From the NCBI GenBank assembly GCA_017412765.1, contig JAFPWN010000050.1, positions 1-51,847 of the forward strand: 51,847 bases of DNA, written 5' to 3'. Below the pieces are notes generated by a model. The model did not search any database, had not been told where the DNA came from, and was given only the letters and a program-made list of their open reading frames with translations. A program made the translations under genes and the position numbers. This stretch comes from Oscillospiraceae bacterium (GTDB lineage: Bacteria > Bacillota > Clostridia > Oscillospirales > Oscillospiraceae). Positions 1 to 9,482 of this stretch are shown here, in pieces (position 1 is the first letter of the stretch; each line of letters starts with the position of its first letter).

Positions 1-1
1 C

Positions 2-286
2 GGGCAGGATCTCTGCTATCTGGCGATCGACCTCACTGACCGGGATGGGATCACCAAATCCTCAGAGGATGTACCCGTTACCGTGACGGTGAACGGCGCG
101 GGCAGCCTGCTGGCTCTCGGCTCTGCCAAGCCGAACATGGGCGAGTGCTTTACCGAAAAGACCCACACCACTTATTACGGGAAGGCGATGGCTGTGATCC
201 GAGCGGGAGACAGCGCGGGGAAGATCCAGGTCAAGGTCAGCGCGCCCGGCATAGCGGAACAATGCGTGGAGCTGAATGTGGGGTAA
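2..286 (+). CDS. C-terminal end of a glycoside hydrolase family 2 enzyme (5' part outside window)
   Basis: Only the last 94 codons are present; the frame is open to the left edge and ends at TAA 284-286. The peptide is an Ig-like module of the kind that closes many family 2 glycosidases (beta-galactosidase-like): GAGSLLALGSAKP, then ECF, then TTYYGKAMAVIRAG and a last beta strand ending in ELNVG. This pattern is typical of the GH2 C-terminal domain 5. The catalytic barrel is not visible, so substrate and signal peptide cannot be judged. By family it would hydrolyse beta-linked sugars such as galactosides. A strong stem-loop follows at 415-447, then a transposase remnant, so the gene sits at the edge of mobile DNA. 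Confidence 0.75.
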   Translation, partial: GQDLCYLAIDLTDRDGITKSSEDVPVTVTVNGAGSLLALGSAKPNMGECFTEKTHTTYYGKAMAVIRAGDSAGKIQVKVSAPGIAEQCVELNVG

Positions 287-414
287 AAAAGCAATCACTG
301 GCATGGCATCGTCGATCGTGGGCAGAGATTATCACATTCGCATTTCGCTGCCATTCTGAAAACAAGAAAGTGCGTCCTGAGGTGCGTTTTGTCAAGTGTT
401 TTTTTATCTTTGAG

Positions 415-447
415 CAGGAGATATTTGCCAAGAACAAATATCTCCTG
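415..447. terminator. 13-bp perfect stem-loop downstream of the GH2 gene
   Basis: Arms at 415-427 and 435-447 are perfectly complementary (CAGGAGATATTTG with its reverse complement), loop of 7. There is no clean T-tract on the plus side (TGAACAAGTTTTTT follows), so it may be a terminator or an end structure left by the neighbouring insertion sequence. The 287-414 stretch before it holds no gene that I can support. Confidence 0.5.
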
Positions 448-459
448 TGAACAAGTTTT

Positions 460-957
460 TTGACCTCGTCCAAGAAGATTATGCTTTTCTATGATCTTTC
501 TTTTCGCATTGTTCGTTTCAAACTTTCTCGTGATTCTTATGAAACTGTTATTACGAATCTTGACTATCCTCCCGATGAACTCATGCGTCTCTATGCTATG
601 CGCTGGGGTATTGAGACTTCTTTCCGTGACCTAAAGTATACGATTGGCCTTTCCGCATTCCATTCCAAAAAAGTGGAACACATTCTTCAGGAGATTTTCG
701 CCAGACTTACTATGTACAACTTCGCCGAACGCATCATCGCTTGCGTCGTCATACATCGTGGCAACAATAAACATGCCTACCAAGTCATCTTTTCCGCTGC
801 CGTCCATATTTGCCGCGAATTTCTCCGTGGGAATGTGCATCCACCTGATGTTGAAGCTTTGCCTGCTCGTTTTATTTTGCCTGTCCGCCCCGACAGAAAA
901 CAAACGCGTAAGCTCGCCCCGAAAGGCTTTGTCGGCTTCCTATACAGAGTAGCATAA
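460..957 (+). pseudogene. 5'-truncated IS4-family transposase
   Basis: The recognisable peptide starts near 490 (YDLSFRIVRFKLS) and runs to the stop at 957, about 155 residues, against roughly 400-450 for a full IS4-family DDE transposase. It keeps the IS4 signature Y-(2)-R-(3)-E-(6)-K in YAMRWGIETSFRDLK, which carries the last catalytic glutamate, followed by SKKVEHILQEIFARLTMYNF. The N-terminal half with the two catalytic aspartates is missing and nothing upstream extends the frame, so it cannot transpose by itself. Base composition is visibly more A+T-rich than the large gene to its right, in keeping with acquired DNA. Clear terminal inverted repeats were not found. Confidence 0.8.
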
Positions 958-1034
958 CCATACAGTTTTGAAAAGACTTTTTTTGGCAGACTTCCGTCTG
1001 CTTCCCTTTCTGCGCCCCTTTTTTCCAATATTTT

Positions 1035-1061
1035 GAGCGCCGCCCTTTCTGGACGGCGCTC
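1035..1061. terminator. Stem-loop after the transposase remnant
   Basis: GAGCGCCG at 1035-1042 pairs with CGGCGCTC at 1054-1061 (8 bp, 11-nt loop), with TTTT before it and CTTAG after it. It lies in the 958-1350 gap between the plus-strand transposase remnant and the minus-strand giant gene; apart from this and the stem at 1167-1185 I see no gene in the gap. Confidence 0.5.
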
Positions 1062-1166
1062 TTAGTTCGCTCAGTTTTGTTCTGTCTTCTTATCTTTCTG
1101 ACATTGCCACTATAGCAGGGAGCTTTTTTCTTGTCTACTCTTCCCCTCGCTCGAAGCTCTTTATTT

Positions 1167-1185
1167 CCCCCGGCATAGCCGGGGG
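1167..1185. terminator. 8-bp perfect hairpin with 3-nt loop
   Basis: CCCCCGGC (1167-1174) and GCCGGGGG (1178-1185) around the loop ATA, followed by TTTAC. A compact G+C-rich hairpin of terminator type between converging units. It could also mark the end of the insertion sequence. Confidence 0.5.
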
Positions 1186-1350
1186 TTTACTACTTTACAC
1201 GTAATAATACGCAAACGGAATAGTACCGTTTTCCCGTATTCTTGGGGTCACGGCATTTTCGGGGATTTTGGGAGTGGAAAAAGACCTCAGTGCTGGTGTT
1301 GTTTAAATCTCCCTTTACCGAATAGTTCACATTCAGCATCCCGATCCGGC

Positions 1351-4300
1351 TTAATTTTCGCTTTTCCAAGCTGAATACAGCGGGCGCAGGTCGGGGTCGA
1401 GGAAGAAGACGCGGACGTCCTCGGGCTTTTCAGTCCAGATTACGCTCGTATCCTCGATAAATTCGACTCGAAGGAGCTGTCCGGCGCGATAGAAGCCCGC
1501 AACGGCGACCGACCCCTTCGGCCTGTGCTCGATGGTCAGCCCTCCGTCGTCCATCCGAACTGTAGGCGCGGGCGTCTCGACGACGACCCAAAGGTTGAGG
1601 CGCTCGCTGTAACCGCCGGATTCCGTCCACGCCGCTATGCGGAATAGCGTCGTTTCATAGACCGCGACGGGTCCCTCGTACCTGTGCTGGCTCTCGCCCT
1701 CGGTGCAGGGGCAGGTGTTGTCGGTCGTGTAGTAGATGACCGCGTCCTCGGTAGCGCAGTAGATATTGAGCTCGGTGCCGTAGGCGACGGTCTCGCCGTC
1801 CGTGAGGTTCGCGGTCGGCTTTTTCGGGCTCTCGGTGCCGAGGGAGGTGACGCGGGTATTCATCGCTATGCCCGCGCTGTCCGCCGTGAAGGTCAGAACG
1901 TCGCTGCCGCTCGAAATGCCCGTGACCGTGAATACGGCGCGACCCTCAGCGTCGGAAACCACCGTTCTGCTCTCAAAGCTCAGCGTGCCGCCGGTCTCCT
2001 CCGTGACCGTTACAGGCGCGTTCGGCATCGGCTTGCCCTCGGTATCGCGGACCACGACGACGAGGTTTTCCGTGTCGCCGACGTCGGTGACAAAGCGGTT
2101 CGGATAGGCGTGGGACAGCGAGCCGACGAGCTGTGCAACGCCGAGAGAAGCGCTCTCATAGGCGCTTTCGAGCCGTTTTCCGGCGTAATTTTCTGCCTCG
2201 GTACTGACCGAGACCGCGTAGCCCTCGCCGGAGAAGGTGCCGGAGAGCTCGAGGACGCGCCCGTAGAATATGCCCTCCTGCGTTGGGCTCTCCTCCCTGT
2301 CGATGAAAACGGGCGTAAAATTGACCGGCTCGCCGTTTTTCGTGACCGAAACGGCGTAAGCGGAGGTCATCGTCATATACTGGCTGAAGGTCACGCGGAC
2401 GCGGTCGGGTGCGATGACAGCGCTCTCGACCGTCGGCGCGGCGGTGGAGATCATCGGGATATTTACGTTCATCTGCGGGGGCGGGACTGGCAGCCAGCCG
2501 TCCACCGCCGCGGGGTCGAGGCCGCTGTCGGCGGGCTCATAGCCCTCCTTCGTGACCTTTACGAGCCACTTGCCCTGCGGGGTCATCCATTCGTATCTGC
2601 CGTCGGCGCCGGTAGTCTGCTCGAAAATCTCGTCGTAGACCGAAGCCTCCTCCCAAGGTATCACCTCGCCGTTCTCGCCCCTATAATATATCGTCGCTGT
2701 CGCGCCCTCGACGCGGTTGGAGGCGACAGCCTCGTAGGCGTAGCCGGATGGGTCTATGCGCGGGACATTCGGCGCGGGATATTGCGGCGGCTCGATGTAC
2801 GGGGGCTCGGGTTCTCCGCCTCCGCCGTGAGGCTCCTCGCCGCAGCCCTTTTTGAGCTTGAATGGCAGCGGGTCTACGCATTTTTTGCTGAGCTTATTTT
2901 CGGCGTCCTCCAGCCTTGACCAGCGCCGCCACATATAAAAGGTTTGCGCCGCGTCGTCGAGGGCATTGTACAGCGCGCCGAGCACAGATATTTCCGGTGC
3001 AACGACCGTCGAAGCGACAGCGATAAGATCCACGAATACGGCGCGGTACTTCGCGTCGGCACGGTTTGCGACGGCATCCTCATACTTAAAGGTCGCCTCG
3101 ACGTAATCCCAGTACGCCAATCTGCACTCTATATTCGCCTCGTAGGCCTTATAGGGATCGGCAAGGCAGGTCTCCGACGACGCGACCGCCATTCTGCCCC
3201 GAATGTCGTCCCACGCCTTGCGTCCCGATTCCATAGAAACCATTTCGGTACAGAGATCGTTGTAGGCCTTGTAGTAGCCGTAGCAATCCGTTATGACAGC
3301 GAGGACGTTGAGCGCCTTTCCGAGGGTCGGGCTGACCTTTGCGGCAAAGGAGGCAAGCCGTTTTTTGAAGTCGGAGGTCGCCTTGGAGAGCTGGAGGAAG
3401 CGTTCGCGGGTCGTGGACGCTTTATCAACGTCTTTTCCCTCGCTCTTCAGATACTGCTCCATATTATCCAGCGCTCTTTTGGTGCTGTAATATTCCGCCG
3501 ACAGAGCCTTCGCGTCCACCTGCTCCGGCGGTATCTCCTTGGGGGCATTCGGATGCTTAGCGAAATAATCCTTCTGTGCTTTCTGGATGTATTTCTCCCA
3601 TTTCTCCTTGTACGAAAGCTCCTCCGCGTGGTCTGCCTTGAATTTTTCGGTCAGCTTCGTAAGCTCCTTGGTCTGATAAGCCGCCTTTTTGTCGGCGAAC
3701 TGTATCGTCTTGTCGAGCATCTTGTTCACGGCGACGGCTACCTGCTGCTGTATCTGGTTCTGCATACTGAGCACCGTGACCGCCGTGGTCATAAAGTTGT
3801 TGGAATAATATGCCTCAAAGGCGTCCCTTGCCGCGTTCGCGGCCGCGGCCTCGGTATTGCCGCGGGTCGCAAGGAGTCTTTCAGCGTCGAGGGACTCCTC
3901 AACAGACTCAAGTCCGTCCTCTTCCTCGTCCTCCTCTTCCTCCTCTTGGAGAGGTCTGCCCTGAGGCAGAGGCGATACGCCAGACCAGCGGTGGACGCGC
4001 TCAGAGGGCTCGTCGCTCCAGAAGATGATCGAATTTGCGCCCGTGCCGCCGAAATCGACGAAAACGTAGTAGTCGCCGAGGACGGTCTCCGCTTTCTGAT
4101 AGCCGATCTGGATAAGCGCCTCCTCGGAAACGGTCTCGAGGAGTATTTCGGCGTTACCTGAATCGCCGAGGGCGAGCTCAAGGAGCCGGTCTGTCTGCAA
4201 CATATTTTCCGCGTACTCCGTGACCACGCTCTGTATCTCGACCCATGCGTCGTGGACGGTGTTCTGGTAGTCCGCGCAGACGCGGATGACCTCCTTCTCC

Positions 4301-7300
4301 CACTCCTCCATCTCCTCGTCCGCCGCCATCTCTGTCTCGAGAAGGTCGAGGTCGATTATTTCGGGTATCCCCACATCCGGGTCATCCTCGAGTGCCTTGA
4401 GCTTCTCGGCGTATTCCCTGAGCCTTTCGACCGCCTGCGTGGTCGCGCCGACGCTGTCTGGGTCTGGCGTGGCGTTCGTAATGAAGAAGCTGTAGCCGTA
4501 GGGAAGCCCGTCAAGGCGGAGCGTTCCGGCCTCGAAGGTCAGCGTCCCGTCAAAGGTACCGGTCTTTTCGTTTCGGATAAGCGTTATCTGACGCAGCTCC
4601 GGCTCAGCCCGCCTCTCGCCGCAGTAGACCGTCATATAGATGCTGTCCTCCGTGAGGGAGTCCGCGTTGTCAAGCGTGAGACTGTAATCGAAGACCATCT
4701 CCTCATTGAGAGTGCCGTCGTCGTTGAACTGATTGGGATAGAACAGGAAGCTCGAGACGCGGTTCTGCGAGGTCTTGAGGTCTATCGTGCCGCCGTAGTT
4801 GCGCCAGCCGAGCCTCGCGCGGACGTTCAGCACGCTCGGCTGCGGTATTTTCGCGCTTTTATTGAGCGCGACGTGATAAACCGGCGACTGCCAGACGCTC
4901 TCATATTCGTCGGCTATCCAGCCGCTCTCACCGACGGCGGTGATAGCGTATATTTCAAGCTGCAATTCGTGGAAGAATGTCCCGTCGCCGTAAGCGCCGA
5001 GGCCGTAGCTTATCTCGTTCGCGCCGCGTCCCGTGAGATTGACGTATTCCCAGACGCCGTCCCTGCCGTCAACATGGAGCATCGCGAAATAGCCGTATTC
5101 GTTCTTCGGCAAAGTCGCGAAATAGACGAGCTTGCCGTTTGGCTCGGAGGTGTAGGTCGGCGGCTCCTGTACGACTATGTCGTTAGCCGGGATTTTGAGG
5201 ACAAAGGAGCTCTCGGATTCGTGGAAGTCGTTGGCGGCGGTGCTCTTCGCCGTTATATACAGAGTCTGACCCTCGGGTCTTGCGTAAACGCAGATCGTCC
5301 CCTCGGGGGCGTTGGCGAATATCCTGACGCCCTTGTAGTGCATACCGAGAACGGCGGTGTCGATAAGCTCCTCGGTGAGCTCCTCCGCCCTGTTCCAGGA
5401 GGCGAAATGACCGTTCACAAGTACTAGCGGGACTGCCGCTTCGCTTTTTTCGGATATGCCTCCCTTTATGTCGATGGTCATTCCGTATTCGCCCGTCACG
5501 GCGGCGAAATCGGTGTCGAAGCCCTTGTAATTTATATAGACAGGCACGGATTCGCCTGTGCGAAGGCTCTCGCCGAGGGTCGCGGTGACTACGACGTTTT
5601 TATAGGGGTCGAAGTCGACGAATGTTGGCGTCGCTGTCACGCTCTCATTGCGTCTCGCGGTGAATTCGAGCTTGTAATAGCCCTTCTGCGGGATGTTCAT
5701 AAGCTCCAGAGCGTTCGGGTCGTCCACCTCGTCGATATATGGGTTCTTCGCGTAGGCAAGATAGGTGTAGTCGCCCTCCTCGAGGTAGATGTCGCCGCCG
5801 GTGTAGCGGTTAGAGAGTTTTTGACCGTTCGCGTCGAATAGCATCCCCCACCAGCTTGTGTACCTGTCCAAGTCCAAACCGCTCGTGTCGATATGCAAGT
5901 AGGGGCGCTTATAGTATTCCGGCTCTCCGAGCGCCTGCGTCCCATCGCCTGTGCCGACTTCTCCGAGCGTGAAGCGCAGGGGCTCCATAGCGTCCGAATC
6001 GCTCGTCCAGATGTCGCATTCGAGCACCATCTCATCCCCTACGGCGCAGCGCTGCGAGAATGCCTCGCGCTCAGACTCCGGGATGTCGAGGATGAATGTG
6101 AAGCTGCCGGACTCGGCGTAGACATTCTCTCCGAGTGGCAGGGAGCCGTGGATATGCGTCCAGCTCTCGCCCGTGGTCTCGTCTGTCAGCGTGTATTTGC
6201 CGTTTCGGTAGGCGTTGCGGGCTATGCGGGCTACGGCCTCGTCCGTGACCTTTATGTAAAACTTGTTGTTTACCGTGTGATCCTTAAAATCGAGCGTCCC
6301 GAGGTCTACGGTCATCGTGTCCGCGTCGAAGTCGCCGAGGGTCTGCACCGAGCGGATTACGAGGGAGCAGTCCTCCCAGTTGAGATTGTCGCCATTGTCG
6401 CAGGAGAAGCTCAGCTCGGTATAGGCGTAGGGCGCGGTGACGGCGAAGGAGCCGTCCTCATTGAAGCTGAGGTCGCGGTAATATGTTATCTCGGGGTAGA
6501 CCGTGGTCAGTCTGCCGCGCTTGTTCGGCCAGTCGCGCATCTCTTTGGGAAGTGTGCCTGTTATAGTGATGATCCTGCCGCTGCGCTTCGTGACATCGAC
6601 GTGTACGACTTCGCCGAGCTGTACGTTCTCAAAAACAAGCTCGTCCGGAACTTTATATATGAGCTTCGCCTCGTCGCTGAAGCGGACAATACAGTCGAGG
6701 GGCTTTTCGCTGTACTGGACGAGGTCTGCGCCGTAGCCCGGGACCATCGTATCGTCGTAGTGGAGGGCGACGAAGCCGTCCGTGTATTCGGGGTCAACTC
6801 TCTCCCGTTCGCGTATCTGCGCCGTTCCCTTGAACCAGAGGACATTGTACATCCTGATGCTGCCGTGGGGGTTCGTGATGCCGAAGCTGAGGCTCTCGGC
6901 CTCTATGAAGGGCTCGACGTGCGTCCCGTTCTGGTCTACAACGTTGACCCAAGCCCATTCGGAAACGTCGATGGGCTCGCGCTTTTCGTAATACTGCGGA
7001 GCCCTTTTGTAGCAGAAACTGCAATAATAGACCTTTTCGCCGATATTTTCGTCGGTTATGTCGAGGTCGCAGCTTGCGAAGCTGTAGAAATGGTCGTGTA
7101 CCTTCTGCGGCTCGAAGCAGTAGCGGCATTCGAGATAGTGTCCGTCCTCCTTGCAGACGTAGTGCTCGTCGAGCTCCTCGTCCGCCCAGTTTATAAGGTG
7201 GTCGTGAGGCTCAACTACGGCATTTTTCCGCACCTCCACGGCGGTCGGATAGTCGCCCCCGCCGGTGGAAAATACCAATAGATAGGCGCTGTCCTCTGCA

Positions 7301-9234
7301 ACGGTGAAGGGGCTCGCAAGTCCGCTCTCTTGTAGCCTGTCGGTCGGCTTGCGGTAGCTCACAGCGCCGTCGAAGACGCCGTTCGTCAGATGCACCGCGA
7401 GCTGCTGCGGGTCGAAGGGGCAATAGACTCTGAACCCGAGACCGCCGAGGTCGAGCTCGGAGCTTTCGAGCGTGAACGTGCGGTCGAAGCCCGTGCTGCC
7501 GTCCATTACGTTGAGCCGGAGCGCGATATTCAGCATCATTTCCGCGCCCTCAGGGGGCTCGACGGCGGTGAGCTCGGCGTAGGCGGTGAGGAAATAATGC
7601 GAGGCAGCGGAGCCGTTCTCGGTGCGAAGTATGCCGATATAGCTCATAGCGGTCTGGTTGGTAACTGCTTCGGCAAGTCCGACGACCTCACAGTAAACGG
7701 CGTCGGGGTCGAAGCCCTCGAGGGACGAGGCGGCGGTATAGTCTGTAACCGCGCTGCCCTCACTGAGCTCATAGTCGAAGCTCTCGACGTCCTGTCCGCC
7801 CATAATGTAGAGATATACTGGGTATTCGGGGGTATTTTCGGGCAGCATAAGGTTCTCGACGTCCTCGTCATAAGCCGGAAGCACCGAGAAGCGCACAGTG
7901 CCTTCATCTATTAGGGCGCGGAAACGGAACTGAGATCCGATGTCCTCCATCATCCTCGGGATAAAGGCGACGGAGCCGTCTCCGGCCTCATCATCGAGCC
8001 GGACACGCCAGCCGTAGTCGCTCCCGTTATTCAGCACGAAGCCGCATCCGGCGTCGTAGCTCAGCGTGCCGCCCGAAAAGCTGACGGAATAGAGGTCGTC
8101 CGCTCCGGAAAGCCCCGGGTCGTCCTCTTTTCCACCCTTTCCGCCCTTGCCGCCGCCCTTGCCTCCGGCTTCACCGAGGCGGAAGAGCATAGCGTCGGCG
8201 TCCTTCATCGAGGCGTAGAGTATCGAGCCGTCCTCCTCGACTGTGACGGCCTCAGTCGAGCCGAGCACCCTTTGGAAGTTGTCCATCTCGGTCGGCGTTC
8301 TGAGAAGGTAAAGTGCCTCGTCTATCTCCACCGCGAGGAGATACGACCTGCCCTCCTGTATCTCGGAGGGCATAGTCACCCGCGTGAAGGTCGGCATTGC
8401 GACCGAGCAAATGTCGCAAACGCCGTCGTCGTTTTCGTCGGCGTGACCCAAGGACGGCTCGGTAAGGTTCTCCAAAAGCTGATCCTCATACCAATAGCCC
8501 TCGTCGGCGCCGTTTTCTGTAAGGAACAGGTAGGCACGGTTGCCGAGGTCGCGGCACAGGGGGCATTCCCAGTAATCGCGGACGCCGCTCTCGGTGCAGG
8601 TCGCCGGAGTTCCCTCATGGCGCTGCATACCCTCGTGGCGGCAGATGTTCTCGGCTATCGTACAGCGAAGGTGCGTCTCGTCCACGACGGGATTGACCGC
8701 GAAGCGGATGTTTTCCTCGTCGCTGACATCTAGCACAAGGCGGAAGCTCGTCGCGTCCTCGCCCGTGTAGTGGAAGATGCCCTCCTCATAGAAAAACGGC
8801 GTCTGGCGGTAGCGGTAAAACTCCCACGCCGGCACCTCGTCGTTCCCCTCCGTGACTTTGAGGAGACCATTTTTGACCGTTAGCTCCTGCCCGTAGAGAC
8901 GGAGAATGTAAGTCCAGTTCTCGCCGTCGTACCGCTCCTGTAGCTGTATCGGCGCAACGCCGTTCTTTTCGAGCTCAAACACGCCCTCGCGCAGGAAGCT
9001 CTCCTCGGGGACTGCGACGGCTGTGGTGAAGTCAGCCCCCATAACGTAGGTCGTGCCGTTATACTCCGCCGTAACAGCGTGGAGCGTAACGCCGTCCGGC
9101 GCGTAAGAGCCGGTTCTGAACCTCAGCATGACGGGGTCCTCGATGTTCACTGCCAGTGCCCCCGCCGGCAAAATTTCAAAGCTCAGGATGAGCGCGATAA
9201 GAAGGCTGACGATTCGTTTCAATATCCGTTTCAT
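1351..9234 (-). CDS. Giant secreted multidomain surface protein (2627 aa)
   Basis: A single uninterrupted frame. The N-terminus is a typical signal peptide (MKRILKRIVSLLIALILSFE, cleavage likely after AGALA near residue 28). Two Cys-rich stretches with paired CxxC motifs lie near residues 205-275 and 680-745. A Gly/Lys-rich linker is near 360-375, an acidic run near 1760-1771, and a Lys/Glu/Gln-rich helical, coiled-coil-like segment near 1800-2010. A Pro/Glu linker near 2131-2158 leads to a CNA-B/carboxypeptidase-like beta domain (TTGADGRYEWMTPQGKWLVK), a Big_1 Ig-like domain (about 2375-2455) and a CHB_HEX_C-like domain (about 2461-2555). No LPXTG, SLH or dockerin motif is visible, so anchoring is unknown. 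The start follows GGAGG eight bases upstream and a consensus promoter. Function is unknown; adhesion or glycan contact is inference from the beta domains. Confidence 0.85.
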   Translation of the reverse strand: MKRILKRIVSLLIALILSFEILPAGALAVNIEDPVMLRFRTGSYAPDGVTLHAVTAEYNGTTYVMGADFTTAVAVPEESFLREGVFELEKNGVAPIQLQERYDGENWTYILRLYGQELTVKNGLLKVTEGNDEVPAWEFYRYRQTPFFYEEGIFHYTGEDATSFRLVLDVSDEENIRFAVNPVVDETHLRCTIAENICRHEGMQRHEGTPATCTESGVRDYWECPLCRDLGNRAYLFLTENGADEGYWYEDQLLENLTEPSLGHADENDDGVCDICSVAMPTFTRVTMPSEIQEGRSYLLAVEIDEALYLLRTPTEMDNFQRVLGSTEAVTVEEDGSILYASMKDADAMLFRLGEAGGKGGGKGGKGGKEDDPGLSGADDLYSVSFSGGTLSYDAGCGFVLNNGSDYGWRVRLDDEAGDGSVAFIPRMMEDIGSQFRFRALIDEGTVRFSVLPAYDEDVENLMLPENTPEYPVYLYIMGGQDVESFDYELSEGSAVTDYTAASSLEGFDPDAVYCEVVGLAEAVTNQTAMSYIGILRTENGSAASHYFLTAYAELTAVEPPEGAEMMLNIALRLNVMDGSTGFDRTFTLESSELDLGGLGFRVYCPFDPQQLAVHLTNGVFDGAVSYRKPTDRLQESGLASPFTVAEDSAYLLVFSTGGGDYPTAVEVRKNAVVEPHDHLINWADEELDEHYVCKEDGHYLECRYCFEPQKVHDHFYSFASCDLDITDENIGEKVYYCSFCYKRAPQYYEKREPIDVSEWAWVNVVDQNGTHVEPFIEAESLSFGITNPHGSIRMYNVLWFKGTAQIRERERVDPEYTDGFVALHYDDTMVPGYGADLVQYSEKPLDCIVRFSDEAKLIYKVPDELVFENVQLGEVVHVDVTKRSGRIITITGTLPKEMRDWPNKRGRLTTVYPEITYYRDLSFNEDGSFAVTAPYAYTELSFSCDNGDNLNWEDCSLVIRSVQTLGDFDADTMTVDLGTLDFKDHTVNNKFYIKVTDEAVARIARNAYRNGKYTLTDETTGESWTHIHGSLPLGENVYAESGSFTFILDIPESEREAFSQRCAVGDEMVLECDIWTSDSDAMEPLRFTLGEVGTGDGTQALGEPEYYKRPYLHIDTSGLDLDRYTSWWGMLFDANGQKLSNRYTGGDIYLEEGDYTYLAYAKNPYIDEVDDPNALELMNIPQKGYYKLEFTARRNESVTATPTFVDFDPYKNVVVTATLGESLRTGESVPVYINYKGFDTDFAAVTGEYGMTIDIKGGISEKSEAAVPLVLVNGHFASWNRAEELTEELIDTAVLGMHYKGVRIFANAPEGTICVYARPEGQTLYITAKSTAANDFHESESSFVLKIPANDIVVQEPPTYTSEPNGKLVYFATLPKNEYGYFAMLHVDGRDGVWEYVNLTGRGANEISYGLGAYGDGTFFHELQLEIYAITAVGESGWIADEYESVWQSPVYHVALNKSAKIPQPSVLNVRARLGWRNYGGTIDLKTSQNRVSSFLFYPNQFNDDGTLNEEMVFDYSLTLDNADSLTEDSIYMTVYCGERRAEPELRQITLIRNEKTGTFDGTLTFEAGTLRLDGLPYGYSFFITNATPDPDSVGATTQAVERLREYAEKLKALEDDPDVGIPEIIDLDLLETEMAADEEMEEWEKEVIRVCADYQNTVHDAWVEIQSVVTEYAENMLQTDRLLELALGDSGNAEILLETVSEEALIQIGYQKAETVLGDYYVFVDFGGTGANSIIFWSDEPSERVHRWSGVSPLPQGRPLQEEEEEDEEEDGLESVEESLDAERLLATRGNTEAAAANAARDAFEAYYSNNFMTTAVTVLSMQNQIQQQVAVAVNKMLDKTIQFADKKAAYQTKELTKLTEKFKADHAEELSYKEKWEKYIQKAQKDYFAKHPNAPKEIPPEQVDAKALSAEYYSTKRALDNMEQYLKSEGKDVDKASTTRERFLQLSKATSDFKKRLASFAAKVSPTLGKALNVLAVITDCYGYYKAYNDLCTEMVSMESGRKAWDDIRGRMAVASSETCLADPYKAYEANIECRLAYWDYVEATFKYEDAVANRADAKYRAVFVDLIAVASTVVAPEISVLGALYNALDDAAQTFYMWRRWSRLEDAENKLSKKCVDPLPFKLKKGCGEEPHGGGGEPEPPYIEPPQYPAPNVPRIDPSGYAYEAVASNRVEGATATIYYRGENGEVIPWEEASVYDEIFEQTTGADGRYEWMTPQGKWLVKVTKEGYEPADSGLDPAAVDGWLPVPPPQMNVNIPMISTAAPTVESAVIAPDRVRVTFSQYMTMTSAYAVSVTKNGEPVNFTPVFIDREESPTQEGIFYGRVLELSGTFSGEGYAVSVSTEAENYAGKRLESAYESASLGVAQLVGSLSHAYPNRFVTDVGDTENLVVVVRDTEGKPMPNAPVTVTEETGGTLSFESRTVVSDAEGRAVFTVTGISSGSDVLTFTADSAGIAMNTRVTSLGTESPKKPTANLTDGETVAYGTELNIYCATEDAVIYYTTDNTCPCTEGESQHRYEGPVAVYETTLFRIAAWTESGGYSERLNLWVVVETPAPTVRMDDGGLTIEHRPKGSVAVAGFYRAGQLLRVEFIEDTSVIWTEKPEDVRVFFLDPDLRPLYSAWKSEN

Positions 9235-9284
9235 TGCTCTATCCTCCCAAAGAAATAGTGAGATAGTGCGCTAATACTGTACAA

Positions 9285-9313
9285 ATTATACAAATAATTG
9301 ACAAAGGTGTCAA
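9285..9313 (-). promoter_or_regulatory. Consensus SigA-type promoter of the giant gene, overlapping a palindrome
   Basis: On the minus strand TTGACA (9308-9313), a 17-bp spacer and TATAAT (9285-9290) match the consensus exactly. The -35 box is one arm of the inverted repeat TTGACA-4-TGTCAA (9298-9313), a possible operator. The gene starts about 50 bp downstream. Confidence 0.75.
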
Positions 9314-9434
9314 GGCAAAAGACGCCCGCCGCAAAGCTTTCTTCCCTGTCCCCGGCAAAGCCTCCCTCCCGTGTGCTTCGGCATACGGGATGATCGAGTA
9401 GGAGGAAATATCTCTGATAAGAGAAATTTCCGAC

Positions 9435-9475
9435 CTCTCACACCACCGTGCGTACCGTTCGGTACACGGCGGTTC
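9435..9475 (-). ncRNA. Group II intron domain V hairpin
   Basis: On the minus strand GAACCGCCGTGTACC pairs with GGTACGCACGGTGGTG around a GAAC loop, with the bulged, near-invariant layout of domain V, the catalytic core of group II introns. It lies just 3' of the maturase frame, where it belongs in the family. It is a relic here because the 5' domains are missing. Confidence 0.75.
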
Positions 9476-9482
9476 AATCAAC

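Noticed and set aside
1684-8733. Long plus-strand open frames opposite the giant gene (up to about 460 codons)
   Set aside because: They mirror the codon pattern of the minus-strand gene, lack ribosome sites and have low-complexity Arg/Val/Ala-rich products; typical shadows in G+C-rich coding DNA.
9368-9389. Hairpin with TTCG loop next to the intron 3' end, taken as a group IIC target
   Set aside because: Group IIC introns lie 3' of their target hairpin, so it should flank the 5' end of the intron; this hairpin is in the 3' exon.
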